A DNA stretch of 64,000 nt, from contig JAQXEZ010000012.1 of assembly GCA_029250605.1 (NCBI GenBank), positions 1-64,000 of the forward strand. Reading direction: 5' to 3'. The stretch comes from Candidatus Thalassarchaeaceae archaeon (GTDB taxonomy: Archaea; Thermoplasmatota; Poseidoniia; Poseidoniales; Thalassarchaeaceae). The notes under the pieces are model-generated. The model saw nothing but the letters and a program-made list of their open reading frames with translations, was not told the origin of the DNA and searched no databases. Positions within the stretch are counted from its first letter, which is position 1; every line of letters starts with the position of its first letter. A program made the translations under genes and the position numbers. This document shows positions 17,344-26,909 of the stretch, in pieces.

Positions 17344-18200
17344 TCACCGATTACGGCTATCCTAGTGCGGAGCTGGGCCAAGCGGTTGTTGTAGTGGCCC
17401 ATTGCGAATGCGAGCATCTCAGTCAAGTGGATCACTGGGATATTTGTGGATAAACCGGCTGCCCTGCCTGCCTTTCCTTGGTATACGTCGAGTGCGGTGT
17501 GGGAAAGAGTGCATGCGCTGACGATCATCGCCGCCCCCTCCGACTTTGCATCGTCGATAGTGGATGCAATCTGGCGCAGGACCGTAGCCTCCTCCGAGAA
17601 AAGACCCGGTACGCCAACGCTTTGCGTCCTGCTCTCCCAGAGAATCGGCTCCCCGCCCAGTGCTTTGATTAGCATCTCTAGGTACTGGGGATCGAAAACA
17701 TCGTCTTCGCCACAGGCCCCCGCCTGCTGCATATTTGGACCATAGAATCCGGCTATCGGGAAGTCGATCGGATTGCGTACATTCTGACTCACCTTGTCCA
17801 GGCCAATCTCATCGACGATGACATGCAGTAGGTGATGCACGCCTATATCGCCAGACATCGTGAGACCTGTGGTGCGCTGTAGTATCTCGTTGGTCTTTGC
17901 GAGAAGTAGGGAGTCCCGCTTCAACCTGGCAAGGTCCTCGTTGAGGTTCCCCGCTGTTGCTGCACACGGGGTGATGATGTCCATGCCCATGGATTCAGCG
18001 ATCGCGAAGTTGCGTGCGTTGAGAGTCACTTGAAGCAAGTCGTTTGCTTGCCTGATAATCCCTGCTCCGCAACTAGTTGCACCATGCATGGGAAATAGTT
18101 CGATGCCAAGGGAGCGGGCGGTGGGCTCCATGGTCTGGGAAACCTCGGTGGCGCTGCTGTGGGCAATGTTTCCAGGGTGATATGCGTACTTCAGTGCCAT
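17340..18200 (-). CDS. HdrB/SdhE-like CCG-domain protein lacking its Fe-S cysteines
   Basis: A 286-residue protein with two repeats of the cysteine-rich (CCG) domain found in heterodisulfide reductase HdrB and archaeal SdhE. The fold is recognisable from HPGNIAHSS, TPCAATAGNL, AGFYGPNM and VSACTLSHTALD. At the ligand positions most cysteines are replaced: N11 for C, S43-C44 for CC, T82 in C-x-x-C, P155/N156 for C, S194-V195 for CC, and S233 in the second C-x-x-C. C44, C79 and C230 remain, so the usual non-cubane clusters cannot be built as known. It follows the SdhB-like fusion with a one-base overlap, matching the SdhB-SdhE order. Function unknown; presumably a partner of that fusion. Confidence 0.75.
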   Translation of the reverse strand: MALKYAYHPGNIAHSSATEVSQTMEPTARSLGIELFPMHGATSCGAGIIRQANDLLQVTLNARNFAIAESMGMDIITPCAATAGNLNEDLARLKRDSLLLAKTNEILQRTTGLTMSGDIGVHHLLHVIVDEIGLDKVSQNVRNPIDFPIAGFYGPNMQQAGACGEDDVFDPQYLEMLIKALGGEPILWESRTQSVGVPGLFSEEATVLRQIASTIDDAKSEGAAMIVSACTLSHTALDVYQGKAGRAAGLSTNIPVIHLTEMLAFAMGHYNNRLAQLRTRIAVIGD

Positions 18201-20377
18201 CAGAACCTACCATCCATCTCGTTGAAAATCGCAACTACCTCGTGATGATTCTCTACAGAGGAGTTGAATTGCTTGGGCATCTTTCCTATTCCGGCTGGAG
18301 GGGCCACCATTCCCAGCATCCCGTTGAAAACGTTGCCACCGGTCCTTGTGAAGCCCAGGACCATTCGAGCGGTAACTCCCGAGAACAGGTTGCCGAGAAG
18401 CGCAAAGGGACCTAGGGCTTGCCTATAGATTACGGTGTCATTGACCATTCCGCTGCTCTTAACAGTCCAAGTGTACCACCAAACGTGCTTACCGTGCTTG
18501 CCGTTGAAGCCATCTCCGGTTAGTACTGAGTTCTTCGCGACTAGCAGTGAATCGGAGACGGCCCTCGGGACAGAAGGCTGACGATTTATCGAGGCAAGGT
18601 CGGTCTCGGCCTTAATCCCATTAGGGGAGGATAGCATTTTGTCGATTTCCTCTACCTTGTAGGGGGAGGTCCTAGGGTCGTTCCTCCTGGACCATGTGGA
18701 GGCAATGACTGCGGGTCCGAGGTACCCATTTGCATGAGGGACAGCGTCAGAACTGGAGTGGAGTATGTTCTGGCTGCCGAAGTCCTTCATCGAGTGTAAA
18801 CTGGAGGCGATCGGGGGGTCCATCGTCCCCATCACGCCTTGAGGCGTGTTGGCCCCCTCCCTAGTGGCGGCGACCATCCATGGATCGCTTGATTCCCTCT
18901 TCCTCTCTAACAACCATGGGTCTATGGCCAAGTCCCTGATTACCTCGAATCCCGGGAGGGGCTCAATCCTCAGGGAAACCGAGCCTTCCCTCATTGGTGC
19001 GGCAGAGTCGAGGCGGCAGAGTCCTGGTAAAACTAGGCGGCCGTTAATCGAAATCGCTGTATTGGAATCGTCTGGATAACCATCGCGGAATGTCAGAGTC
19101 CCATCTTGGGTTGCCTTGAGTGTCCTCAGGACCTCCAGTACCGACATGTGCCCCGGTAGAGAGCATAGCCAAGTATCGGTTCCTGTGCTGGAAGTCTCTG
19201 GATCATACCTGAAGACACTGACACTCGCCTGAACGGGTTCGGATTTGACCTCAGGCATGGAGAAGCCATCCTCCCCCTCTGCACCGGCTGAAGAACCGCT
19301 GGCGTACATCTTGATCGCATCCACCATTTCCTCGTGGAAGCGTCCGGTGCTATCCACAGCAGCTAGCTTTGGAAGGGCTTCCAATATCCACTCAGCCGCT
19401 GGTGCATCATAGTCAACATCGCAGTCTAGCCGGTCAATTATTCGGGTAGCACCGAGTTTCTCCAACTGGCCATCCCAGTCCTTGCCAGACTGGCAGAATA
19501 ACTCGTAGCTCGTGTCTCCCAGAGCGCAAATTGCGAAGTGGACCCCTTCTAGGCGAGACGCTGAGTCGGAGATTGCGAATTGCCAGAGATCCTCTGCATT
19601 GTCGGGCATCTCCCCCTCCCCCCAGGTGGAGCAAACAATTAGCACGCGCTTCTTCCCAGAGAGTGAGTTGAAGTCGAAGCCATCCATGTCGTGGACCTCT
19701 CCCTCAAGGCCGTATGACTTTGCATCCTTCGAGATCTTAGCGGCAAGTCCCTCTGAGTTTCCAGACTGGGACCCGAATAGCAGAATTAGCGACCTATCGC
19801 CCGAGGATACTAGGCCCTCCAGGTCACCGCTATCTGTTTCGACCTGAGATTCCGATTCCCCGTCCCCTGATGGTTCCTCAGATTGGTCAGAAGGTTCCTC
19901 TTCGGAAGGATTCTCCGCCCCGGTTCCTGAGGACGCAATCAGAGAAAGGGCATTGGTCGTGAATTCTGCAGCTGGATCGTCATATTCGACATCGCAATCG
20001 ACCCTGCCGAGGAGCCTGTTTGCACCTTGCTTCTCAAACCAGCCATCCCAGTCCTTGCCGGACTGGCAGAAGAACTCGTAGCTCGTGTCCCCCAGAGCAC
20101 ATACAGCGAAGTTGCACCCCGACATTGACGGTGGCGAGTCCCCGTTGGCCGCTTCCCAGAGGTCGACTGCATTGTCTGGCATCTCCCCCTCCCCCCAAGT
20201 GCTACAGAAAATCAGGATGTTCTGGTAATTGGGTAGGTCCTCGACTTCGACTTCGTCCATCCCCTTCACGGAGGGAGTCAAGCCGAGAGATTTGGCCTGC
20301 TTCTCGGCTATGGTTGCCAAGTCTTCAGAGTTTCCTGACTCGGATCCAAACAGTATCAACAGAGGGGGGACCGACAA
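18200..20377 (-). CDS. Tandem flavodoxin-flavodoxin-SdhB-like fusion without Fe-S cysteines
   Basis: A 725-residue fusion. Flavodoxin 1 (about 6-145) and flavodoxin 2 (about 196-338) each keep FMN-binding loops like those of sulfite reductase and P450 reductase: GSESGNSED/GSQSGNSEG, CSTWGEGEMPDNA and CALGDTSYE. An acidic linker (150-195) joins them. Residues about 385-590 follow the SdhB/FrdB iron-sulfur subunit: SVSVFRYDPE, LTFRDG, INGRLVLPGL, FEVIRDLAID and YLGPAVIAS. The [2Fe-2S] loop is replaced by GYPDDSNTAI, and no cysteine occurs after about residue 454, so no Fe-S cluster is expected. The last 130 residues are unassigned. Start is a TTG with a GGTGAT-like site just upstream. It likely forms a complex with the downstream HdrB-like protein. 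Confidence 0.78.
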   Translation of the reverse strand: MSVPPLLILFGSESGNSEDLATIAEKQAKSLGLTPSVKGMDEVEVEDLPNYQNILIFCSTWGEGEMPDNAVDLWEAANGDSPPSMSGCNFAVCALGDTSYEFFCQSGKDWDGWFEKQGANRLLGRVDCDVEYDDPAAEFTTNALSLIASSGTGAENPSEEEPSDQSEEPSGDGESESQVETDSGDLEGLVSSGDRSLILLFGSQSGNSEGLAAKISKDAKSYGLEGEVHDMDGFDFNSLSGKKRVLIVCSTWGEGEMPDNAEDLWQFAISDSASRLEGVHFAICALGDTSYELFCQSGKDWDGQLEKLGATRIIDRLDCDVDYDAPAAEWILEALPKLAAVDSTGRFHEEMVDAIKMYASGSSAGAEGEDGFSMPEVKSEPVQASVSVFRYDPETSSTGTDTWLCSLPGHMSVLEVLRTLKATQDGTLTFRDGYPDDSNTAISINGRLVLPGLCRLDSAAPMREGSVSLRIEPLPGFEVIRDLAIDPWLLERKRESSDPWMVAATREGANTPQGVMGTMDPPIASSLHSMKDFGSQNILHSSSDAVPHANGYLGPAVIASTWSRRNDPRTSPYKVEEIDKMLSSPNGIKAETDLASINRQPSVPRAVSDSLLVAKNSVLTGDGFNGKHGKHVWWYTWTVKSSGMVNDTVIYRQALGPFALLGNLFSGVTARMVLGFTRTGGNVFNGMLGMVAPPAGIGKMPKQFNSSVENHHEVVAIFNEMDGRF

Positions 20378-20386
20378 GACATCACC

Positions 20387-20407
20387 TACCCAGCCTTAGG
20401 CTGGGTA
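20387..20407. terminator. Perfect 9-bp inverted repeat between thermosome and flavodoxin fusion genes
   Basis: TACCCAGCC-TTA-GGCTGGGTA forms a perfect 9-bp stem with a 3-base loop. It lies 75 bases past the thermosome stop and 9 bases before the TTG start of the flavodoxin fusion, both on the minus strand. It could terminate the thermosome transcript or be a hairpin or operator in the leader of the fusion gene. No U-tract is obvious, so the type is uncertain. Confidence 0.4.
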
Positions 20408-20481
20408 TTCACCTCGACCATAATCCGATTATTGAATATGCTCATTGGGAAGTGTGTCGACAGTGACTAAAGTTAGGTCGC

Positions 20482-22089
20482 TCACATGTCCATTGCATCG
20501 AAGTCTTCTGGCATTGGCCCTGCTCCCTTGCTGGAGATCACATCGTCAATTCTCAGAATCATCACTGCTGTCTCGGATGCGCTCTGAATCGCCTGCTCTA
20601 CTACACGGCTGGGTTCGAATACCTTGGCCTTGGCCATGTCTACTACTCCACCCTTGTAGACATTCACCCCATGAGTTGACTTGCCCTCTGAATGCGCCTT
20701 CCTAAGGTCGATTATCGTATTCACGGGATCTAGTCCGGCATTCTCGGCGAGAGTCCTGGGGATCACCTCAAGAGCGCTGGAGAATGCCTCTATCGCCATC
20801 TGCTCCCTGCCACCGGTTGACTCCGCGAATAATCTGAGGTCCCTGCTAAGTGCGGCTATCACTGAGCCTCCCCCGGTTAGAACTGCCCCGTCCTCGTGGG
20901 CCACCGCGACCACTCCGATTGCATCCTCGAAGGCTCGCTTCACCTCGTCGACCACGTGCTCGGTACCGCCCCTAAGAAGAACTGAGACGCTCTTTGCTTG
21001 GGGGCACCCTTCAACGAACACCATGTCCGAGTCGCCTATCTTCCTCTCCTCGACCTTAGAGGCTGAACCGAGATCTCCCTCGGAGAGGTCATCCAGATTG
21101 TTTACTATCCTTCCACCGGTCGCCTTTGATAGGGCCTCCATATCGCTCTTCTTCGCCCTTCTGATTGCAAAGATCCCAGACTTTGCCATGCAGTGCTGGG
21201 CCAAGTCATCGATTCCCTTCTGGCAAATTACCGTGTTTGCTCCGCTTTCTACAATCTTGTCTACTAGGGACCTCAGGAATTGCTCCTCTTCGTCTAGGAA
21301 CTGAGAAAGCATGTTCGGGTCTGTGATCTGGATCTTTGCGTCCACCTCTGTCTTCTTCACCTCGATGGCAGAGTTCACAAGTGCAATCTTAGCATTGGCC
21401 ACGCTCCTGGGCATGCCGCTGTGAACCCTCTCTTTGTCGAGAATGATTCCGTCGACAAGGGTGCTATCCCTGATGGAACCTCCTTGCTTCTTCTGGACCT
21501 TGATGTCGTCCAAGTCAACAATTGCTCGATCGTCACCCTCCTGGGCAACGGACAGGACAGCCTTCACGCTAATGTCCGAGAGGAATTCCTTCACAGCACC
21601 AGTGCTCTTTCCCGTCAATGCTGTCTTGGCTACCTCTGTGAGCATCTTTTCGTCGACTCCGGCCCCGTGCGAGTCGATCAACTCAACGGCCTTGTCAGAA
21701 GCCAGCCTGAAACCCTCGCAGATGACTGTTGGATGTACATTCTGGTCGACCAACTCCTCGCTCCTCTTCAGGAGCTCCCCCGCAATCACAACCGCGCTAG
21801 TTGTTCCGTCGAAACAGTGCTGCTCCTGTGTCTTTGCGATTTCGATAATCATCTTGGCTGCGGGATGCTCGATTTCCATCTCCTTCAGTATTGTAGCCCC
21901 GTCATTGGTGATTACCACATCTCCCATTGAGTCTACGAGCATCTTGTCCATGCCCTTCGGGCCCAGAGTCGACCTAACTGCGTCGGCTACTGCCTTTGCT
22001 GCGGCGATGTTGTTGCTCTGGGCTCCCTTTCCGCTAGTCCTAGTTGTTCCCTCTTTCAGAATGAAGATTGGTTGTTGTCCGTTATACAT
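20482..22089 (-). CDS. Thermosome subunit (group II chaperonin)
   Basis: A 535-residue group II chaperonin that folds proteins in a double-ring ATP-driven chamber. Diagnostic stretches are [20 protein letters not shown] and [11 protein letters not shown] near residues 41-70, the GDGTTS-like nucleotide site ([16 protein letters not shown]), and the late [17 protein letters not shown]. The C-terminus is a short acidic tail ending DAMDM rather than a GGM repeat. Length is normal. A TATA-like CCTTATGA lies on the minus strand near 22135. Whether it is the alpha or beta paralogue cannot be decided here. Confidence 0.97.
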   Translation of the reverse strand: MYNGQQPIFILKEGTTRTSGKGAQSNNIAAAKAVADAVRSTLGPKGMDKMLVDSMGDVVITNDGATILKEMEIEHPAAKMIIEIAKTQEQHCFDGTTSAVVIAGELLKRSEELVDQNVHPTVICEGFRLASDKAVELIDSHGAGVDEKMLTEVAKTALTGKSTGAVKEFLSDISVKAVLSVAQEGDDRAIVDLDDIKVQKKQGGSIRDSTLVDGIILDKERVHSGMPRSVANAKIALVNSAIEVKKTEVDAKIQITDPNMLSQFLDEEEQFLRSLVDKIVESGANTVICQKGIDDLAQHCMAKSGIFAIRRAKKSDMEALSKATGGRIVNNLDDLSEGDLGSASKVEERKIGDSDMVFVEGCPQAKSVSVLLRGGTEHVVDEVKRAFEDAIGVVAVAHEDGAVLTGGGSVIAALSRDLRLFAESTGGREQMAIEAFSSALEVIPRTLAENAGLDPVNTIIDLRKAHSEGKSTHGVNVYKGGVVDMAKAKVFEPSRVVEQAIQSASETAVMILRIDDVISSKGAGPMPEDFDAMDM

Positions 22090-22176
22090 GCAATCACTCG
22101 CCTTGGTTCGACGGACGAGGCAACGGAGGGGGGGTCATAAGGCCTCCCAATCGACTTTGGAGCCTGCGTCTGGCAA

Positions 22177-25100
22177 CTATTCCTTCTGAGATTCAAGCCA
22201 CTGCTTTCCGTAGTACTGCCACTGCTCCATGGTCCATCCCTCTGGTAGCCCACCCTCTGGTACAGGTGGCCCGTTTGATTCCTGAGTCGTTGCAGTGTCC
22301 TGCTCCACAGGGCCTGGCAGAGGTGGTGGCTGCTGGAAAAGTTCCTTTGAGCCCCCATACATCGAATTGGCTATTTCGTCTGCGGATGGTAATTGGCTCG
22401 GGTCATTCTTTTCCCCACTCCATCCCTCAACAGTCATGCTGTAGTCGCCCAGCGAGGAATACTCTTCCAACGGAGCGCGAGCACTCCTCAGTACCCTGAA
22501 AGAAGAGAACAGAACGGCACCCATAATCACAAGTCCTACCGCGACAAGGGCAAAGTTGGCTGCGAGCCAACCGACCTCCTTGACATCGGTACCTTCGGGT
22601 ATGGGATCTGGCTTGTAGAGGGTGATCTCAGTTGTCTTGGTTGTCGTGTCCAAGTCGCTGATGACCACGAGAGAGACGTTGAAGTCGACGATGTTGGCTG
22701 CAAGATTCGCCAGTTGCTCCTCCTGGACTTCGATATGTATTGTGACGTTCCTACTCTCCCCCGCAGCGAGAACGAAGTTCCTATCGTCCTCGTCGACCCT
22801 CGCATTATAGAGTGTCCAGAGGTTGTCCAACTCGACATCGGCCCTGATCTGCTGCTCCAGTTCCGGATGAGCGCTTCGAATGGTGAAGACTAGGACGTAG
22901 TCATCTCCTGGTTCGTAAATCTCGGCTGCATTGGACTGGGAAGAGGGAGGGAGTACCAATAGGAATCCAACAGTCCCGACCTCGAACCTTGCCTCTCCCT
23001 CTGCACTGTTGCCAGATTCGGTGCTAGTGGCCTTGAGTTTGATTATTCTGGGACCCTCGACCCCTTCGGCGAAGGAGTAGCTGACACTCAGATTGTAATC
23101 CTCCCCAGGTGCTATGTACGGCGTCTTCCCATTGGAAAGTCCTGCCACAAAGGCGGAAACGTCAGATGGGAAATCCAGTTCTATTCTGTAGGAGTCGTCC
23201 TCGTTGCCCGTGTTGGAAATCTTCCACTTGAGGGTTCGAGGGTCGGTTCCGGCTGCGAAGACCTCTTGGGATAGGTCCCTGTCTTCGACTTCCACAAGGT
23301 ATGTCTTTGGAACGGTGAGGTAAAAGTTGGAAACAGACTGGTAGCTAGGATTCATCTGACTCGTCCCGATTATGGAAACGCGGTATGTTCCGTTATCCAC
23401 CCCTTTAGGCATTGGGAGGAGGAGCGATAGGGTGATCTGTCCACCGTTGGCCTCCAAGGTTACTTCATCCGAACTCATGTCGGCTTCTAGCCTCCAGTTA
23501 TCCGTTTCCACCCTGATGTCGAAGGTGTCCTCAGTGTTCCCATAGTTGAACAGGAAGACCTGGACTGTGCGCAATTGTCCATCCGCGGGAGCGAGCATCG
23601 CATTCTTCACTGGGGCGATAGCCAAGTCATGATACACAGGGACCTCGATGTAAATCTTCGATGAAGCTTGGAATGTGTTGGGGAGACGGGGATTTGCGAG
23701 AAGGGTCAACTCATATGTCCCAGGCTCCATCCCCTCCGGAATAATGACCTCGACGTGCAGTGAGACCTCTTCCACCGGAGTCATGTTGATTATCGAGACC
23801 TCGTCACCTCCGATCTCGTACCACTTCAGGTTGTCAGAGGATAGTTGTGAGTCCGAGAATAGACCTCCGAGGCTCCACGAAGAGTACTGGTTACCGGTGT
23901 TCTTCAGATCCATCGTGATGTTTGCTTTGCCCCCTGGCAATATCGTCGCTGCGGGATTGGCGGGAGTCTCCTGGATCAGAGTCATCCTGTAGGTTGACTC
24001 TACACTAACAGGGAGTTCGACGAAATACTTCGTGTCTTGGAAGCCCATGATCCCATCATTGATCCAAGTGTACCAGAACAGATCCTGGACGGGGGCGCCA
24101 TCTGGAATCGTTAGGTTAAACCATGCATGGGTGTATGTTCTCGCCTTGATGGTATTTGTCTTAACCTCATTATCGTGGTCATTGAAGTTGTTCGAATCAA
24201 TCCTAAGGGGGAATTGGGACATCCAAGAGCTGTTGGAGACCTCTGTGAAGAATCTGAGGGTGGTGTCGATGTAGCCCTTGTTGAATATTCGGCAGTGAAG
24301 TGAGGGAGGGTCTGGATCGGCTGCTTCGACAAGAATCGTATTGCCCCCCTCGGAATCGGGGTCGTATACAGTAGAACCACCGAAGTTGTCTGGGAAATCG
24401 CATTGGGCGTCCAATGTGTACTCATCCCCGCGTTCTATAGCGAAGATGATGAATGAGTCGATGTGTACACCCTCATCGGCAAAGGATGAGTTGGATCGGA
24501 ACAGGAAAGATAACGTGAAGCCCTCATTCTGGTGCATTCCCGTTGCATTCCAAACTAGTCTAGACCAGTCTCCCTCTGATGAGGAGAGGTTTCTGGCAGA
24601 GTAGTTCAGATACTCTACGCCACCCCCTGCCCCGGAGTTGGTCTCGAGCATGATAGTGTCACCTGCGCCCATTGTCCCCCAAGCGTCAGTTGCAATCTGT
24701 ATCGAGTATAGGAGTGGGCTATTCACCTTGACCAGACAGAGGTTTGCCCCGTGTATCGAGGACACAATCGGGTCATGCTCGCCATAGCCGAGGCCATGGC
24801 TTTCATCGAAGACCTGATCGGAGCAACCGTCGTTCGAATTGTATCGTTGCCATGCCCATCTCAGTCTGTCGTAACGGTTGGAAGCGTAGTTGTCATTGTC
24901 CCCAGAAACCTTCCAATGCCAATCTCCGGTGGCGCTGGAAAGGTTCTCCATTCTCCATGTGCCTGTTGGAAAGTTGTTTGTGTCGGGTTGGTAGCCATCG
25001 GTGTATCCTGCGGCGAACCATGTCGGTTCTCCGAAGGGAACTGCGTTGTTGGTGCAGTACTTTCCTTCATTGGCCTCGTCGTTGCAGAAACCATTCTCCA

Positions 25101-25650
25101 TTGGATCGTACCAGAAGGCGATGGGGACGTCCCTGTCTAGGATGTCATTTGAGTCGTCGCCGTCGATTCCGATTCCCGCATCGACAATACCTCTAATCGT
25201 AACCCCACCAGTTAGCCACCCATCGTCGCTGAGTGTGCTGTGGGCTAATGATGGCGTCCATACGAATGGCATCCGAATAGACTGGCCAGCTGCCAGTGTG
25301 ATATTGAATGTCCATTCTTGTAGAATTGTCCCAATGGGGTGCCAAATCTCTAGTTTGGCGTCTGCAGTTACCGGCGAGGGATCGACTCCCACTTGACGGA
25401 ATGTGACATTGACTTGGATCGATTCGCCCTTGGTCATGTACTCCAGGGTGCTGGAGTCGGGCTGGTCCCAGACCCTTGGCGAATAGCTTGAGTTACCAAG
25501 CTCAATTCCAGTTACTTCGAAGTCGACAGGGTTGTTCCTAGGGCCTACCTCTGATTGCCTAGAAGGAGTCTCGGGAGTCTGAATTGCGACATGGGAAAGG
25601 CTCACCGCGATTAGCAGAGAAGAAAGGAGGAGTGCACGAATCGAACTCAT
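22177..25650 (-). CDS. Giant secreted/surface-anchored protein with CARDB/NEW3-like repeats
   Basis: About 1157 residues. A signal peptide (IRALLLSSLLIAVSLSHVAI) is followed by an extracellular region. This has an N-terminal adhesin-like beta-sandwich (about 40-130), a jelly-roll-like central part around 190-400, and several repeats resembling NEW3/CARDB beta-sandwiches (phrases such as NTGNQYSSW, NYGNTEDTFDI and NTGNEDDSYRI, about 560-900). A single membrane helix near residue 1050 (NFALVAVGLVIMGAVLF) is followed by a cytosolic tail rich in P, Q and D that ends in a tryptophan-rich motif (GWTMEQWQYYGKQWLES). ATG at 25648-25650 was chosen over a TTG three codons earlier. Substrate and function are unknown; a role in adhesion or surface polymer binding is inference. 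Confidence 0.75.
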   Translation of the reverse strand: MSSIRALLLSSLLIAVSLSHVAIQTPETPSRQSEVGPRNNPVDFEVTGIELGNSSYSPRVWDQPDSSTLEYMTKGESIQVNVTFRQVGVDPSPVTADAKLEIWHPIGTILQEWTFNITLAAGQSIRMPFVWTPSLAHSTLSDDGWLTGGVTIRGIVDAGIGIDGDDSNDILDRDVPIAFWYDPMENGFCNDEANEGKYCTNNAVPFGEPTWFAAGYTDGYQPDTNNFPTGTWRMENLSSATGDWHWKVSGDNDNYASNRYDRLRWAWQRYNSNDGCSDQVFDESHGLGYGEHDPIVSSIHGANLCLVKVNSPLLYSIQIATDAWGTMGAGDTIMLETNSGAGGGVEYLNYSARNLSSSEGDWSRLVWNATGMHQNEGFTLSFLFRSNSSFADEGVHIDSFIIFAIERGDEYTLDAQCDFPDNFGGSTVYDPDSEGGNTILVEAADPDPPSLHCRIFNKGYIDTTLRFFTEVSNSSWMSQFPLRIDSNNFNDHDNEVKTNTIKARTYTHAWFNLTIPDGAPVQDLFWYTWINDGIMGFQDTKYFVELPVSVESTYRMTLIQETPANPAATILPGGKANITMDLKNTGNQYSSWSLGGLFSDSQLSSDNLKWYEIGGDEVSIINMTPVEEVSLHVEVIIPEGMEPGTYELTLLANPRLPNTFQASSKIYIEVPVYHDLAIAPVKNAMLAPADGQLRTVQVFLFNYGNTEDTFDIRVETDNWRLEADMSSDEVTLEANGGQITLSLLLPMPKGVDNGTYRVSIIGTSQMNPSYQSVSNFYLTVPKTYLVEVEDRDLSQEVFAAGTDPRTLKWKISNTGNEDDSYRIELDFPSDVSAFVAGLSNGKTPYIAPGEDYNLSVSYSFAEGVEGPRIIKLKATSTESGNSAEGEARFEVGTVGFLLVLPPSSQSNAAEIYEPGDDYVLVFTIRSAHPELEQQIRADVELDNLWTLYNARVDEDDRNFVLAAGESRNVTIHIEVQEEQLANLAANIVDFNVSLVVISDLDTTTKTTEITLYKPDPIPEGTDVKEVGWLAANFALVAVGLVIMGAVLFSSFRVLRSARAPLEEYSSLGDYSMTVEGWSGEKNDPSQLPSADEIANSMYGGSKELFQQPPPLPGPVEQDTATTQESNGPPVPEGGLPEGWTMEQWQYYGKQWLESQKE

Positions 25651-25753
25651 TGACACCAAATTGCGGAGTTAAATCGTGTAAGAAGGTTGGGGACTGTGGT
25701 TCGATTGAGATATTAGCCGGTGGAACGGATTCTGTACTCTAACGAGTCTCTTC

Positions 25754-26890
25754 ATGTCTACTTCGAATGAAGTGCTTATGGTGCGATGCAGGACCGTAGT
25801 AGATATGGTTGAGAGGGGAAAAGTTGCCAAACAGTTGTCCCTTGCTCTGTTAGTGGTTTTACAAATCACAATGGCCCCTATCATCCTCTTCTCCCTTACA
25901 TATCTGATTCATGTCGACTATGAAGCAGCGCAAGTAAGCGTTCGGACCGAGTTGATTCACTGGGTTGTGACTGCCGGACTTTCTTATGGCGGTATCTCCA
26001 TAGCATTGGCACTTGTTTTTGGTGGCTTCAGGCCCTTCTTCGTCGCCAATCAGGGAGGAGTCTTGCCCTTTCTCAGATTGAGTCCCAGAACAGGGGATCC
26101 CGAGTTGGTGGACAGGGCAAGACTGCATCTGCAAGGAACACCCTATGGGAAGATGGCCAAACTAGTCCACTCGAAGAATAAGGACGATGGTTTCGACCTC
26201 ATGGCAATACATGGCGGGCTTCAACTCCTTGCGGTCCCTATGCAGGTCATCCTAATAGCAGTCCCACTTGTCATCATGGAAGGGATACCTGATTCCGTTG
26301 TTAGGCCCAGTAGGGCTTTCGACCTAGGGATGGCAGGTTACCTGGTTGCCCTATGGATAGCAGTTAGAGTTCACCCTCTTGTGTCATGGCACCTAGTCGG
26401 AATAGCAGCGATGTTCAGGAATGTGGTTTGGAGAGTATCCAGACTATCCTGGATTCTGCCAATCTTTCTCTATTGGCTTGTCGCCAGACTAGTGCTTCTC
26501 TTCTCTCTCGATGTTCTCAACGTGAACTACGAACAATGGCATGAGATGCAACTAGAGAAGATTGTCCTCGAGATGATTGCTCCGGATGCGGAAATGCCTG
26601 AAACTGCGATCCTAGATTTCATAGTGGCGATTTCCGTCCTACCCATGGCCACCTTCACGACGATTTCAGTCCTAGGTGGCTCTCAGTCAATGCCTGATTG
26701 GATGTTCGGACAAGAGGAGAAACTTGAGTCCCTCAGGACGAAGGAGTTAGGCGAGGGAGGTGATGCCCACAATTCCGATGCGGAAGAAGAAATAATGAAC
26801 CCCGAAGAGGAGATTCATGAAGCAAACGACGGTGAAACTGAAGGTAGCGAGATGATTGACATGCCCTTCAATCTGTTCAAGGACGACTAG
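25754..26890 (+). CDS. Membrane protein of unknown function, about six helices
   Basis: A 378-residue protein I do not recognise. Hydrophobic segments occur at about residues 31-55, 73-93, 155-180, 190-215, 235-255 and 290-310, and the C-terminal 60 residues are acidic and soluble (EEEIMNPEEEIHEANDGE). The layout loosely resembles Yip1-type or other small multi-pass proteins, but no signature is convincing. It is divergent from the surface protein gene, with about 100 bases between them for promoters, and convergent with the aminotransferase gene. Confidence 0.6.
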   Translation: MSTSNEVLMVRCRTVVDMVERGKVAKQLSLALLVVLQITMAPIILFSLTYLIHVDYEAAQVSVRTELIHWVVTAGLSYGGISIALALVFGGFRPFFVANQGGVLPFLRLSPRTGDPELVDRARLHLQGTPYGKMAKLVHSKNKDDGFDLMAIHGGLQLLAVPMQVILIAVPLVIMEGIPDSVVRPSRAFDLGMAGYLVALWIAVRVHPLVSWHLVGIAAMFRNVVWRVSRLSWILPIFLYWLVARLVLLFSLDVLNVNYEQWHEMQLEKIVLEMIAPDAEMPETAILDFIVAISVLPMATFTTISVLGGSQSMPDWMFGQEEKLESLRTKELGEGGDAHNSDAEEEIMNPEEEIHEANDGETEGSEMIDMPFNLFKDD

Positions 26891-26909
26891 TCACCGAGTG
26901 AGGGCGCAA

